From Amycolatopsis kentuckyensis (lineage in GTDB: Bacteria > Actinomycetota > Actinomycetes > Mycobacteriales > Pseudonocardiaceae), in NCBI RefSeq assembly GCF_002155975.1, contig NZ_MUMI01000186.1, forward strand, positions 1 through 38,270: a DNA stretch of 38,270 nucleotides, given 5' to 3'. Below, in pieces: positions 8,441-16,139 of this stretch. Each line of letters opens with the position of its first letter. The first letter of the stretch is position 1. Below the pieces are notes generated by a model. It had not been told where the DNA came from and made no database searches. It worked only from the letters and a program-made list of their open reading frames with translations. The translations under genes were made by a program, and so were the position numbers.

Positions 8441-8730
8441 CGCTGCCGGAAGACGATCTTCCCGGCGTCGAGGTCGACGTGGGTGCGCGGCGGCGCGCCG
8501 TCCGCCTCGTCGTCAACGAGCATCAGCTGAACCTGGCGCTGCTCGAGTTCGTGCTGCTTCGTACCGCCGAGGATCGCTTCCACCTCTTCGGTCGCCGCGA
8601 CGCTCGCTACCCGCTGACCGTCACCGCGGCGATGCCACGGCAGGAACCGACGGCCCCAGACCTCGAACACGGCCAGCAGGAACAGCAGCACGACCAGGAT
8701 CGGGAACGCCATCGCCCAGAGCACACCCAT
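8437..8730 (-). CDS. Small membrane protein, DUF6191-like
   Basis: The 97-residue protein has one N-terminal membrane helix, residues 3-22 ('MAFPILVVLLFLLAVF' region), followed by a basic 'WGRRFLPWHRR' segment and a charged cytoplasmic tail that ends 'HVDLDAGKIVFRQR'. It resembles the small actinobacterial DUF6191 family, of unknown function. The gene diverges from a TetR gene, and the three half-site operator lies between them only 14-44 bases from this start, so the same regulator may control it. Convergent with the E2 gene, sharing a terminator hairpin. The family name is from memory and moderately sure. Confidence 0.7.
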   Translation of the reverse strand: MGVLWAMAFPILVVLLFLLAVFEVWGRRFLPWHRRGDGQRVASVAATEEVEAILGGTKQHELEQRQVQLMLVDDEADGAPPRTHVDLDAGKIVFRQR

Positions 8731-8743
8731 GGCAGCGAATCTA

Positions 8744-8774
8744 TACTCACTTGACGGAGTGAGTACTCACTCCG
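8744..8774. promoter_or_regulatory. Overlapping TetR operators built from three half-sites
   Basis: TACTCACT occurs at 8744-8751, inverted as AGTGAGTA at 8758-8765, and again direct at 8764-8771. The second and third copies form the perfect 20-base palindrome 8755-8774; the first and second form a palindrome with a 6-base gap. The middle half-site is therefore shared by two possible operators. The array sits in the 57-base gap between the divergent DUF6191-like and TetR genes and should control both. Confidence 0.8.
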
Positions 8775-8787
8775 CACACTGGACGTC

Positions 8788-9411
8788 ATGACACCAGCAC
8801 CCGAAACCCGGCGGAGAGCGCCGGGCATGAGCGTCGAAGCCCGGCGCGCCATGATCGTGCACGCGGTGCTGCCGCTCCTCATGGAGCACGGCGCCAACGT
8901 CACGACCAGCCAGATCGCCCGCGCCGCCGGCATCGGCGAGGGCACCATCTTCCGCGCGTTCAAGGACAAGGACGAGCTCTTCGACGCCTGCACCGCCGAG
9001 GTGCTGCGCCCCGACCACGTCCTCGACGCGATCGCCGAGATCCCCATCGAGCAGCCCCTTGCCGACCGGCTCGTCGAGGCCGCCGAGGCGCTCGGCGCCC
9101 ACTTCGAGCGGATGGGCGCGCTGATGGGCGCCCTGCACGCGTCCGGCAGGCACAAGCAGCGCGACCCCGAGCACCGCCTGAAGAACCGCACGATGAAGGG
9201 CGGCCGCAGCGAGTCGATGACCGCCATGCGCGGCGCGATCAGCGAACTGTTCGAGCCCGAAAAGGACCGGCTGCGGCTGACTCCCGAGCAGCTCGCCGCG
9301 CTGTTCCTGACCCTGCTGTTCGGCGGCCGCCGGATGGCGCCGATCGACGACGCCCCCACCACGCGCCAGGTGGTCGACGTCTTCCTGCACGGCGCTGTGG
9401 AGGCTCAGTGA
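8788..9411 (+). CDS. TetR family regulator of the following ABC exporter
   Basis: The 207-residue protein starts at ATG 8788. The helix-turn-helix is at about residues 20-65: 'VTTSQIARAAGIGEGTIFRA' and 'FKDKDELFDA'. The C-terminal ligand domain is all-helical. The stop overlaps the start of the ABC transporter gene by four bases (GTGA), so regulator and exporter are cotranscribed and probably coupled. An array of three operator half-sites lies just upstream, pointing to autoregulation: the regulator represses the operon until an exported compound binds. The compound cannot be inferred. Confidence 0.92.
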   Translation: MTPAPETRRRAPGMSVEARRAMIVHAVLPLLMEHGANVTTSQIARAAGIGEGTIFRAFKDKDELFDACTAEVLRPDHVLDAIAEIPIEQPLADRLVEAAEALGAHFERMGALMGALHASGRHKQRDPEHRLKNRTMKGGRSESMTAMRGAISELFEPEKDRLRLTPEQLAALFLTLLFGGRRMAPIDDAPTTRQVVDVFLHGAVEAQ

Positions 9412-11378
9412 TCCCGGGCGGTGGGGGCGGCATGGAGTTCGTGCTGGCCCGGCGCGGCCGGCGCCGGCACGCCGTGACCGTGCCGGAAAGCGGGCTCACC
9501 GGGCCCGTCGACATTCCCGAACCGAAGCAGGACGACCAGCCGAAGGACCTGCGCTCCCGGCTGTCGCGCGCGAAGACGTCCGTCGCGGGCACGGTCCGCG
9601 GCCTGCCGAAGGTCGTCAGGCTGACGTGGCAGGCCAGCCCGGTCCTGACGATCCTCCTGGCGCTGATCACGCTGCTGTCCGGGCTGCTGCCGACCGTGAC
9701 CGCGTACATCGCGAAGCTGCTGCTCGACGCCGTCGTCGCGGCGATCCAGGGCAAGGGGACCACCGGCGACATCGTGAACGTCGCGCTGTTCCAGTTCGGC
9801 GTGCTCGCCGCGACCGCGATCAGCAGCGCGCTGACGTCGATCGCGCAGTCGCTGCTGCAGGAGCGCATGACGCTGACCATCCGCCACCAGGTGATGGCGC
9901 ACGCGAGCGAACTGCACCTCGCGTACTTCGAGGGCTCGACGTCGTACGACATGCTGCGCCAGGCCGCGCAAGAGGCACCGACGCGGCCGCTGTCGATGAT
10001 GAACTCCGCGCTGGGGCTCGTGCGGACGCTGATCACGTTCGGCAGCATGATCGCGCTGCTCGTCTCGATCAGCCCGCTGCTGGCGCTGGTCGCGCTGGTG
10101 GCGCCGATCCCGGCGTTCATCTCGCAGTCCAAGTACGGTTCGCGCGCGTTCTGGCTGACGTTCCTGATGTCGCCGATCAAGCGGCGGATGGACTACCTGT
10201 CGTCACTGGTCACCACGGACACGTACGCGAAGGAGACGAAGCTGTTCGGGCTCGGCCCGTACTTCGTCGACCGCTTCCGCCGGCTGGGTGTGGTCTCGTA
10301 CGAGCGCCAGCGGAAGCTGACGATCAACCGCAACATCAGCTCGACGTCCTGGGGGTTGCTGAGCACGCTCGCGGGGTCCGCGATCGCGCTGTACATCGCC
10401 CTGGAGGCGGTCGGCGGCCGGCTGACGCTGGGCGACCTGGCGTTGTACACGGCCGCGGCGACGTCCGTGCAGACGTCGGTGTCCGGGCTGTTCACGGCGT
10501 TTGCGGGGATGTACGAGAACAACCTGTACCTGGACACGCTGTACCGGTTCCTCGACACGAAGCCGGAGATCACCGCACCGGCGTCGCCACGCGCCTTTCC
10601 CTCCACTGTGGACGGACACATCGAGTTCGACTCGGTCACCTTCGCGTACCCGGGTTCGGACGAGCCGGCGCTGGAGGACGTCAGCTTCGAGATCCGCCCG
10701 GGCGAGACGGTGGCCGTGGTGGGCCGCAACGGCGCGGGCAAGTCGACGCTGTTCAAGCTGCTGTGCCGGCTGTACGACCCGACGGACGGCCGCATCCTGC
10801 TCGACGGCGTCGACATCCGCGAGTACGACCCGAACGAGCTGCGCACGAGGATCAGCGCGATGTTCCAGGACTACGTGACGTACCAGGGAACGGCGGCGGA
10901 GAACATCGGCCTCGGCGACCTCTCGCGACTGGAAGACCGGCCGCACATCGAGGATTCGGCGCGCCGAGCCGGGGCGGACGAGCGCATCGAGCGGCTGCCA
11001 CAGGGGTACGACAGCCCGCTGGGACGCTGGTTCGACCAGGGCGTTTCGCTGTCCGGTGGTGAGTGGCAGAAGATCGCGCTGGCTCGGGCGTTCCAGCGGG
11101 AAGCGCCGTTGCTGATCCTGGACGAGCCGACGTCGGCGTTGGACGCCCAGGCTGAACACGACCTGTTCTCGCGGTTGCGTGAGCTGTCCGAGGGGCGGAC
11201 GACGCTGTACATCTCACACCGGTTCTCGACTGTGCGGCAGGCGGAGCGGATCCTGCTGCTGGACCACGGGAAGGTGGCGGAGTACGGGACGCACGAGGAG
11301 CTGATGGCGGCGAAGGCGGGGTACGCGGATTTGTTCACCCTGCAGGCGCAGGCCTACCTGGACGAGGTGCCGAGTTAA
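9408..11378 (+). CDS. ABC transporter, fused permease and ATP-binding domains
   Basis: This 656-residue protein is a half-size type I ABC exporter. A soluble, charged N-terminal stretch of about 70 residues precedes six predicted membrane helices (about 75-370). The nucleotide-binding domain follows: Walker A 'GRNGAGKST', signature 'LSGGEWQKIALARA', Walker B 'LLILDEPTSALD' and H-loop 'LYISHR'. It would act as a homodimer in the membrane, exporting a small molecule or lipid. The GTG start overlaps the TetR stop; ATG 9432 is a plausible alternative. The TCCACTGTGGA word marks the junction between membrane and ATPase domains. The stop overlaps that of the convergent oxidoreductase (TTAA). Confidence 0.93.
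   Translation: MIPGGGGGMEFVLARRGRRRHAVTVPESGLTGPVDIPEPKQDDQPKDLRSRLSRAKTSVAGTVRGLPKVVRLTWQASPVLTILLALITLLSGLLPTVTAYIAKLLLDAVVAAIQGKGTTGDIVNVALFQFGVLAATAISSALTSIAQSLLQERMTLTIRHQVMAHASELHLAYFEGSTSYDMLRQAAQEAPTRPLSMMNSALGLVRTLITFGSMIALLVSISPLLALVALVAPIPAFISQSKYGSRAFWLTFLMSPIKRRMDYLSSLVTTDTYAKETKLFGLGPYFVDRFRRLGVVSYERQRKLTINRNISSTSWGLLSTLAGSAIALYIALEAVGGRLTLGDLALYTAAATSVQTSVSGLFTAFAGMYENNLYLDTLYRFLDTKPEITAPASPRAFPSTVDGHIEFDSVTFAYPGSDEPALEDVSFEIRPGETVAVVGRNGAGKSTLFKLLCRLYDPTDGRILLDGVDIREYDPNELRTRISAMFQDYVTYQGTAAENIGLGDLSRLEDRPHIEDSARRAGADERIERLPQGYDSPLGRWFDQGVSLSGGEWQKIALARAFQREAPLLILDEPTSALDAQAEHDLFSRLRELSEGRTTLYISHRFSTVRQAERILLLDHGKVAEYGTHEELMAAKAGYADLFTLQAQAYLDEVPS
10602..10612. repeat. TCCACTGTGGA palindrome at the ABC domain junction
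   Basis: An exact copy of the 11-base palindromic core at 7686-7696, in the same codon phase (Ser-Thr-Val-Asp), lies precisely between the membrane and ATPase domains of the ABC transporter. Confidence 0.55.
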
Positions 11379-12271
11379 GGGATGAGCACGACCTTGCCGA
11401 CGCCTTCGCGGCTCTCGACGCGCGCGTGCGCGGCCGAGACGTCGGCGAGGGGATAGGTCCGGTCGATGACCGGGGTCAGCGTGCCGTCCGCGACCAGGCC
11501 GAGTGCCTCGTCGCGGACGGCCGCGACCCGCTTCCCGTAGGCGTCCGGCCCGCCGAAGCCGATCAGGGTGAGGCCGCGCGCGATGAGGCCGGCGACGGGG
11601 AAGGTCGGGAATTCGCCGCTGAGCATGCCGTAGGCGAGGATCCGGCCGTGCGGCGCGAGTTTCGCGGTGAGCTCGGCAGCGCGCGGGCCGCCGATCGACT
11701 CGAAGACGACGTCGACGCCCTCGGGCACCTGCTGCCGCCAGTCCGGGTCGCGGTGGTCGATGTCGGCTCGTCCGTTCCCGGCGGTGGTCACGACTCGAGC
11801 GCCGGTTCGGGCGGCCAGCCGGGCCAGGTAGCCGCCGATCGCCCCGGACGCGGCTTCGACCAGGACGGTTTCGCCGGCTTTGACGTCCGCGGCGTTCATC
11901 AGGCCGAGCGCCACGGAGGCCGGAACGGCGGCGGCGACCGCTTGCCCGGGCGAGAGGCCATCGGGCACGAGCGTGTACTCGCTCGCGGCGACGACCTCGG
12001 CGTACGCCCCGCCGGTGAAGGACATGGTGACGACGCGGCGTCCGTGCAGCGTTTCGTCGTCGGCCTCGACGACGATCCCGGCGGCCTCGTGCCCGAAGAT
12101 CGCCGGCTGCCCCGCCGGGAGCAGCCCGGATCGCAGCTGCGTCTCGTAGAACGGCACCCCGATCGCCTCGGTGCGCACCAGAACTTCGCCGGGTTTCCTC
12201 GTCGGTACGGGTCGGTCCTCGACCTTGAGCACTTCCGGGCCTCCCGTGCCGTACTGCACGACTGCGCGCAT
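11375..12271 (-). CDS. NADPH:quinone oxidoreductase-like MDR enzyme
   Basis: The 298-residue protein is a medium-chain dehydrogenase/reductase of the quinone reductase type. It begins 'MRAVVQYGTGGPEVLKVED', has the GroES-like fold with 'GHEAAGIV', and a Rossmann segment 'VLVEAASGAIGGYLARLAA' for NADPH. The cysteine cluster of zinc alcohol dehydrogenases is absent, as expected for zinc-free members. It likely reduces quinones or reactive alkenals/enones. ATG 12271 is the start; a GTG directly before it is possible. It diverges from a TetR gene with two operator-like direct repeats between, suggesting induction by a toxic substrate. Confidence 0.9.
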   Translation of the reverse strand: MRAVVQYGTGGPEVLKVEDRPVPTRKPGEVLVRTEAIGVPFYETQLRSGLLPAGQPAIFGHEAAGIVVEADDETLHGRRVVTMSFTGGAYAEVVAASEYTLVPDGLSPGQAVAAAVPASVALGLMNAADVKAGETVLVEAASGAIGGYLARLAARTGARVVTTAGNGRADIDHRDPDWRQQVPEGVDVVFESIGGPRAAELTAKLAPHGRILAYGMLSGEFPTFPVAGLIARGLTLIGFGGPDAYGKRVAAVRDEALGLVADGTLTPVIDRTYPLADVSAAHARVESREGVGKVVLIP

Positions 12272-12285
12272 CACGCCCCCATAAC

Positions 12286-12337
12286 TGGACCGTCGGTCAA
12301 CTTACGGTCGCCTACTATATGGACCGCCAGTCAACTT
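12286..12337. promoter_or_regulatory. Two near-identical 18-base repeats, probable TetR operators
   Basis: TGGACCGTCGGTCAACTT (12286-12303) and TGGACCGCCAGTCAACTT (12320-12337) differ at two positions and are 34 bases apart. The first has an internal dyad (GACC-GTC-GGTC). They occupy most of the gap between the divergent quinone-reductase and TetR genes. The spacing is about three DNA turns, so two dimers could bind the same face. Confidence 0.75.
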
Positions 12338-12351
12338 GTCGAGGAGCAGTC

Positions 12352-12903
12352 ATGGAGCGCGCCGATGCGGCCCGGAACCGCCGGGCGATCCTGCGCGCGA
12401 CGGAAGAGTTGCTGTCATCGCACGACCTCTCGGAGGTCTCGATGGACCGCGTCGCGGCCGCGGCCGGCGTCGGCAAGGGCACGGTGTTCCACCGCTTCGG
12501 CAACCGCGAAGGCCTGATGCGCGCGTTGGTGGAGTCGCGGGTCCAGGCGCTGTCGACGGCGCTGGAGTCGGGGCCACCCCCGCTCGGCCCGGGCGCCCCG
12601 GCGGCCGAACGGCTGGCGGCCTTCTTCGCCGCGGTGATCGAGCTGGCTTCGAAGAACGTCAAGGTGATGGCGGCGTTCGAGCAGGCGTCGACGGACCGGC
12701 TGAACAGCCCGATCTACCTGGCGTGGCACGCGCACGTGTCGGGACTGCTCGCCTCGGCGTCCCCTTCGCTCGACGCCGACCTGGTGGCGCACCTGCTGCT
12801 GGGCTCGTTGCACAGCGACTTGATGTTGCGGTTCTTGATGACCGGCGAGACGGATCGGCTGGCCGCGGGCCTGGAGTCGCTGATCCGGACGTTGCTGCGC
12901 TGA
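12352..12903 (+). CDS. TetR family transcriptional regulator
   Basis: This 183-residue regulator starts at ATG 12352, which has GAGGAG nine bases upstream; the longer frame from 12319 would start inside the operator. The helix-turn-helix is at residues about 10-52 with 'VSMDRVAAAAGVGKGTVFHR' and 'FGNREGLM'. The ligand domain is helical and not diagnostic. It diverges from the quinone-reductase-like gene and two 18-base operator-like repeats separate the genes, so it probably represses both. FxsA follows 53 bases later. Confidence 0.92.
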   Translation: MERADAARNRRAILRATEELLSSHDLSEVSMDRVAAAAGVGKGTVFHRFGNREGLMRALVESRVQALSTALESGPPPLGPGAPAAERLAAFFAAVIELASKNVKVMAAFEQASTDRLNSPIYLAWHAHVSGLLASASPSLDADLVAHLLLGSLHSDLMLRFLMTGETDRLAAGLESLIRTLLR

Positions 12904-12956
12904 GCGGGTCACCTGTGGTCGGGAGCAAATCGGACAGGTCGTTCGTTGTAGCGGGT

Positions 12957-13427
12957 ATGGCTGTCGCGTTCCTGCTTTACGTCTTCGCCGAAATCGCCGC
13001 GATCTGGGCGGTGGGTTCGGCCGTCGGCGTGCTCGGCACGCTGGGCATCCTCCTGGCGGGAGCGGTCCTGGGCTCCTGGCTCGCCCGCCGCGAGGGCGGC
13101 AAGGCCATGAGGGCATTCACCGCGGCGGCCCGCTCGGGCCGTCCGGCAGAGAAGGAGCTCACTGACGGAATGCTGGTCGGGCTCGGTGGGGTGCTGATCC
13201 TGGTACCCGGGTTCGTCAGCGACGTGCTTGGGTTGCTGCTGATCCTGCCGCCGTCACGGGCGGTGGCCCGCCGGTTGTGGTTGCGGCGGATGGAGAAGCG
13301 CGCGCTTCGGTTCGCCAACCAGCGCCGGGGGCCGGTGATGGTGGTGGACAGCGAGGTCGTGTCGCCGGAAGAGGGGCCGCGGCGGGAGCAGCCGACGGTG
13401 ATTGAGGGCCGGGTCATCGAGGGCTAG
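12957..13427 (+). CDS. fxsA: FxsA family membrane protein
   Basis: The 156-residue protein begins with two hydrophobic helices (about residues 3-45, with 'LLAGAVLGSWLARREGGKA'), a short loop, then a long hydrophobic segment 'LVGLGGVLILVPGFVSDVLG', the FxsA family signature, followed by another helix and a basic tail. FxsA in E. coli relieves phage exclusion when overproduced; its normal role is unclear. ATG 12957 is chosen; GTG codons upstream are in frame (12915). Its TAG stop lies in a GCTAG word that recurs at the far edge of the following island, so this gene is probably the left neighbour of an insertion. Confidence 0.88.
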   Translation: MAVAFLLYVFAEIAAIWAVGSAVGVLGTLGILLAGAVLGSWLARREGGKAMRAFTAAARSGRPAEKELTDGMLVGLGGVLILVPGFVSDVLGLLLILPPSRAVARRLWLRRMEKRALRFANQRRGPVMVVDSEVVSPEEGPRREQPTVIEGRVIEG

Positions 13428-13467
13428 CCACACTCGGCTTTCGCACGAACCTTGCCACAATGTGCGC

Positions 13468-13890
13468 GTGGAGCGTCTGAAGACCACGTCCGCCGTACGC
13501 ATCCGGATGAGCAAGCAGAAGTCGCGCAACACCGGGATCGAGATGGCCCTGCGCAAGGCTCTCCACGCCGCGGGCCTGCGCTACCGCGTCCACCGCCGCC
13601 CGTTGGAGAGCGTGCGCCGCGAGGCGGACATCGTCTTCATCGGCGCGAAGGTTGCCGTGTTCGTCGACGGCTGCTTCTGGCACGGGTGCCCCGACCACGC
13701 GACTTGGCCGAAGACCAACCCCCAGTTCTGGCGCGACAAGATCGAGGGCAACCGACGCCGCGACACCGACACCGACATACGCCTTGCCGAGGCAGGCTGG
13801 CTCGCTGTTCGCGTCTGGGAGCACGAAGCACCCCACGAAGCGGCCGACCGCGTCCGCGAAGCGGTGGACGGCCGACGGAAGGACAGGTAG
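13468..13890 (+). CDS. vsr: Very short patch repair (Vsr-type) endonuclease
   Basis: The 140-residue protein has the complete Vsr fold signature. 'MSKQKSRNTGIEMALRKALH' starts the conserved part, then 'READIVF' with the catalytic Asp54, 'VAVFVDGCFWHGCPDH' with zinc-binding Cys and His, 'FWRDKIEGNRRRD', and 'GWLAVRVWEHE'. Vsr nicks next to T in T:G mismatches made when 5-methylcytosine deaminates, so it normally partners cytosine-5 methyltransferases; two such genes lie downstream. In some restriction loci Vsr relatives may be the cutting enzyme instead. Start is uncertain: GTG 13468 follows a CACAAT -10-like word by six bases and may be leaderless; GTG 13462 is also in frame. It is the first gene of the island. 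Confidence 0.9.
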   Translation: MERLKTTSAVRIRMSKQKSRNTGIEMALRKALHAAGLRYRVHRRPLESVRREADIVFIGAKVAVFVDGCFWHGCPDHATWPKTNPQFWRDKIEGNRRRDTDTDIRLAEAGWLAVRVWEHEAPHEAADRVREAVDGRRKDR

Positions 13891-13945
13891 AGCTGACCGA
13901 AGACTGGCGGCCACCCCCGCTCCGGCCACCAGCAGTGCAGTGAAA

Positions 13946-14009
13946 TTTGACAGCGCTTCCAAAGTCAAAATACACCTGATAGTGTGGCCGCCTGCTGCGG
14001 TGTCACACT
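13946..14009 (+). promoter_or_regulatory. Promoter with two inverted repeats before the HTH-GHKL operon
   Basis: TTGACA (13947-13952) is followed after 18 bases by TACACC (13971-13976), a fair sigma-70-type promoter. The -35 box is part of TTTGAC (13946-13951), repeated inverted as GTCAAA (13964-13969). A second inverted repeat, AGTGTG (13981-13986) and CACACT (14004-14009), lies just downstream near the expected start point. These could be operators for the HTH domain of the first protein. A ribosome site AAGGAG precedes ATG 14043. Confidence 0.6.
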
Positions 14010-14042
14010 GGCAGAACACTGGCCTTGGAAGGAGCAGGCGGG

Positions 14043-16139
14043 ATGAGCCCACAGCAAGGGGAGCTCTTCGGGTCCTGGCTGGCGAGACAGCTTCGCCGCG
14101 CCGAGATGACCCAAGCACAGCTTGCCGAGCAGCTTTCGATTACCCGCGCCGCGGTCTCCGCGTGGACCAACGGCCGTGCGGAGCCTCGACCGGAGATGCA
14201 GCGGAAAATCGCGGACGTCCTCGGCACGGACTTCGCATCGATCTACAACCGCAAAGACGTGACATCCGACTCGCCTCTTCGGTGGCACCACCGGGCCGCG
14301 CATCCCGACGGCGGTCGGGAATACGGGAACCCTGCCGCCTTCGCCTTCGACGCCGATCTGTCAATGCTTGCTCGTGAGGCAACCCAGAACTCGCTCGACG
14401 AGCGGTACGACCACACCAAGCCCGTCCGCGTGCGCTACACCATTCACGAGGTTACGGGGGAGAAGCTCGATGCGTTCCTGGACGCGATCCACTGGCCTGC
14501 GCTCCGTAAGCACTACGCCCAGGCGGCCGCCGCCGAGCAAAAGGTCTCACGGAGCCTGCAGGCTGCCCTGGCCGACCTCGACAAGAACAAGTCCCTGGTC
14601 CTGCTGAAGATCGATGATTACAACGCCTCCGGACTCACGGGGGACGAATATGGCGACGGTCGTTTCGCCGCGGTGGTTCGGCGGCAGCTCGACAGTCACA
14701 AGGAATCCGGTAAACGAGCGGGTGGTTCGTACGGACTCGGCAAAGTCACGTTGTGGGCCACGAGCCGCTTCAGCCTCGTTTTGATCAACTCGACCCTGTC
14801 CGTACCCCACGAAGGGCACGTCGAACGTCGAGTCGTTGGGCGCCTCGACCTGCCGTGGCGCGAGGTGGACGGCGAGGCGTACGCCGGCCCCGGATGGTAC
14901 GGGCAGGCCGATACCGAGCCGGACCGCAAGGACGTCTCCCGGTCGTGGTGGGCGGACGAGAAGACCGTCGCCGACCTGTATCTGGAACGACTCACGGACG
15001 AGCCCGGCACCTCGTTCCTCATCGTCGGAGCCCACGACGCTTCGGGCGCCACCGAGTCGCTGCAGGACATGCACGAAAAGCTCGTGAAGTCGCTGGCCGA
15101 TAACTTCTGGGCCGCGATGATCGGTGGCCGGGACGCCGGGCCGCTGCTGGAGGCGAGCGTCGTCACGATGCGGAACGGCCGAGTCCTCATCGAGGAGGAG
15201 CGCGTCGACCCACGCAGGAAGCACGCCGCGTTGAGCCGCGCTTTCCAGGCATACCTGGACGGTGAGACGGTCGACGAGTTGACGTCAAACGCGCAAGTTG
15301 CCCGCGCCGACGTGCGGCTCGTCGTCCCGCCCCGGCGAGTTGCGACCGGAGCGCGGAAGAAGGTGGCCGAGCACGACGCCGTACTGCTCGTCACTCCCGC
15401 GGAGGACAGTGACGAGCCGGCCAACCAAGTCGTGTATATGCGCGGCAACCGGCAGACGATCATGGCGAAGCGGCCGCGCGAACTCCCGCTTGGGGCAACG
15501 CGGTTCCACGCCGTGTTGCTCGCCGGATACGCCACCGGTCACGACGGCGACGACGTCGAGATGGCCGAGCAATTCCTCAGAGCATCCGAACCGCCCGAGC
15601 ACGATCGCTGGGACCACAGCGAAGAGCTGACGTCGACGTACGCGCGAGGTGCACTCAGCAGGCTCCGGGAATTTCGCGCCGAGATCGACGCAGCAGTCCG
15701 ACAACTCGTCGGACGACCCGTCACCCAGCGGGGTGACGGGCCTGCGGCGCTCCGGGAACTGCTGAAGTTGGAAGGCTTCGGGTCGTCTGGTGGCCGCCGG
15801 ACCCACGGGTTCCCGACCGTACGCAACGTGCGCGCGCACGTCGACGACACCGGCGCTTGGAACGTCTCGGTGGACCTGAAGCTTCCGGAAGCCGACGACC
15901 CGTGGCTGCTCACTCCCGTCGCCAAGTTCGACGTGCGGTCTGGCGGGCGTCCGGCGGTCGCCTGGCAAGAACTCGTCGCCACCGAAAACTGCCGCCGGGA
16001 GAACGACAGCTTGGCCATCGAAGCCGGTGTGCGATCTGCAAGCTTCTCGGGCGTCACCGACCCTTCGACCCACCCGGTCTCGAGCAGGCTCGCCCGCCTG
16101 ATCATTGACGTCCAGAAAGCCCGTGGAGGTGCCGCGTGA
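14043..16139 (+). CDS. XRE-type HTH fused to a GHKL (MutL/MORC-like) ATPase
   Basis: This 698-residue protein has an N-terminal Cro/C1 helix-turn-helix (about residues 12-62; 'MTQAQLAEQLSITRAAVSAW'). A GHKL ATPase follows: the N box 'REATQNSLDE' (Glu112, Asn116, Asp119), a second motif 'IDDYNASGL' (Asp191-192), and a Gly-rich lid 'GGSYGLGK' (227-234). The middle resembles an S5-like transducer region; residues beyond about 350 match nothing I recognise, and no MutL endonuclease motif is visible. GHKL proteins of the MORC and paraMORC groups occur in restriction-modification-like loci and are thought to clamp or remodel DNA. Start ATG 14043 has AAGGAG; TTG 14025 is less likely. The next gene starts within its stop (GTGA). 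Confidence 0.82.
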   Translation: MSPQQGELFGSWLARQLRRAEMTQAQLAEQLSITRAAVSAWTNGRAEPRPEMQRKIADVLGTDFASIYNRKDVTSDSPLRWHHRAAHPDGGREYGNPAAFAFDADLSMLAREATQNSLDERYDHTKPVRVRYTIHEVTGEKLDAFLDAIHWPALRKHYAQAAAAEQKVSRSLQAALADLDKNKSLVLLKIDDYNASGLTGDEYGDGRFAAVVRRQLDSHKESGKRAGGSYGLGKVTLWATSRFSLVLINSTLSVPHEGHVERRVVGRLDLPWREVDGEAYAGPGWYGQADTEPDRKDVSRSWWADEKTVADLYLERLTDEPGTSFLIVGAHDASGATESLQDMHEKLVKSLADNFWAAMIGGRDAGPLLEASVVTMRNGRVLIEEERVDPRRKHAALSRAFQAYLDGETVDELTSNAQVARADVRLVVPPRRVATGARKKVAEHDAVLLVTPAEDSDEPANQVVYMRGNRQTIMAKRPRELPLGATRFHAVLLAGYATGHDGDDVEMAEQFLRASEPPEHDRWDHSEELTSTYARGALSRLREFRAEIDAAVRQLVGRPVTQRGDGPAALRELLKLEGFGSSGGRRTHGFPTVRNVRAHVDDTGAWNVSVDLKLPEADDPWLLTPVAKFDVRSGGRPAVAWQELVATENCRRENDSLAIEAGVRSASFSGVTDPSTHPVSSRLARLIIDVQKARGGAA

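Noticed and set aside
14025..14042. TTG 14025 as start of the HTH-GHKL protein
   Set aside because: The ribosome site AAGGAG lies downstream of TTG and at correct distance from ATG 14043.
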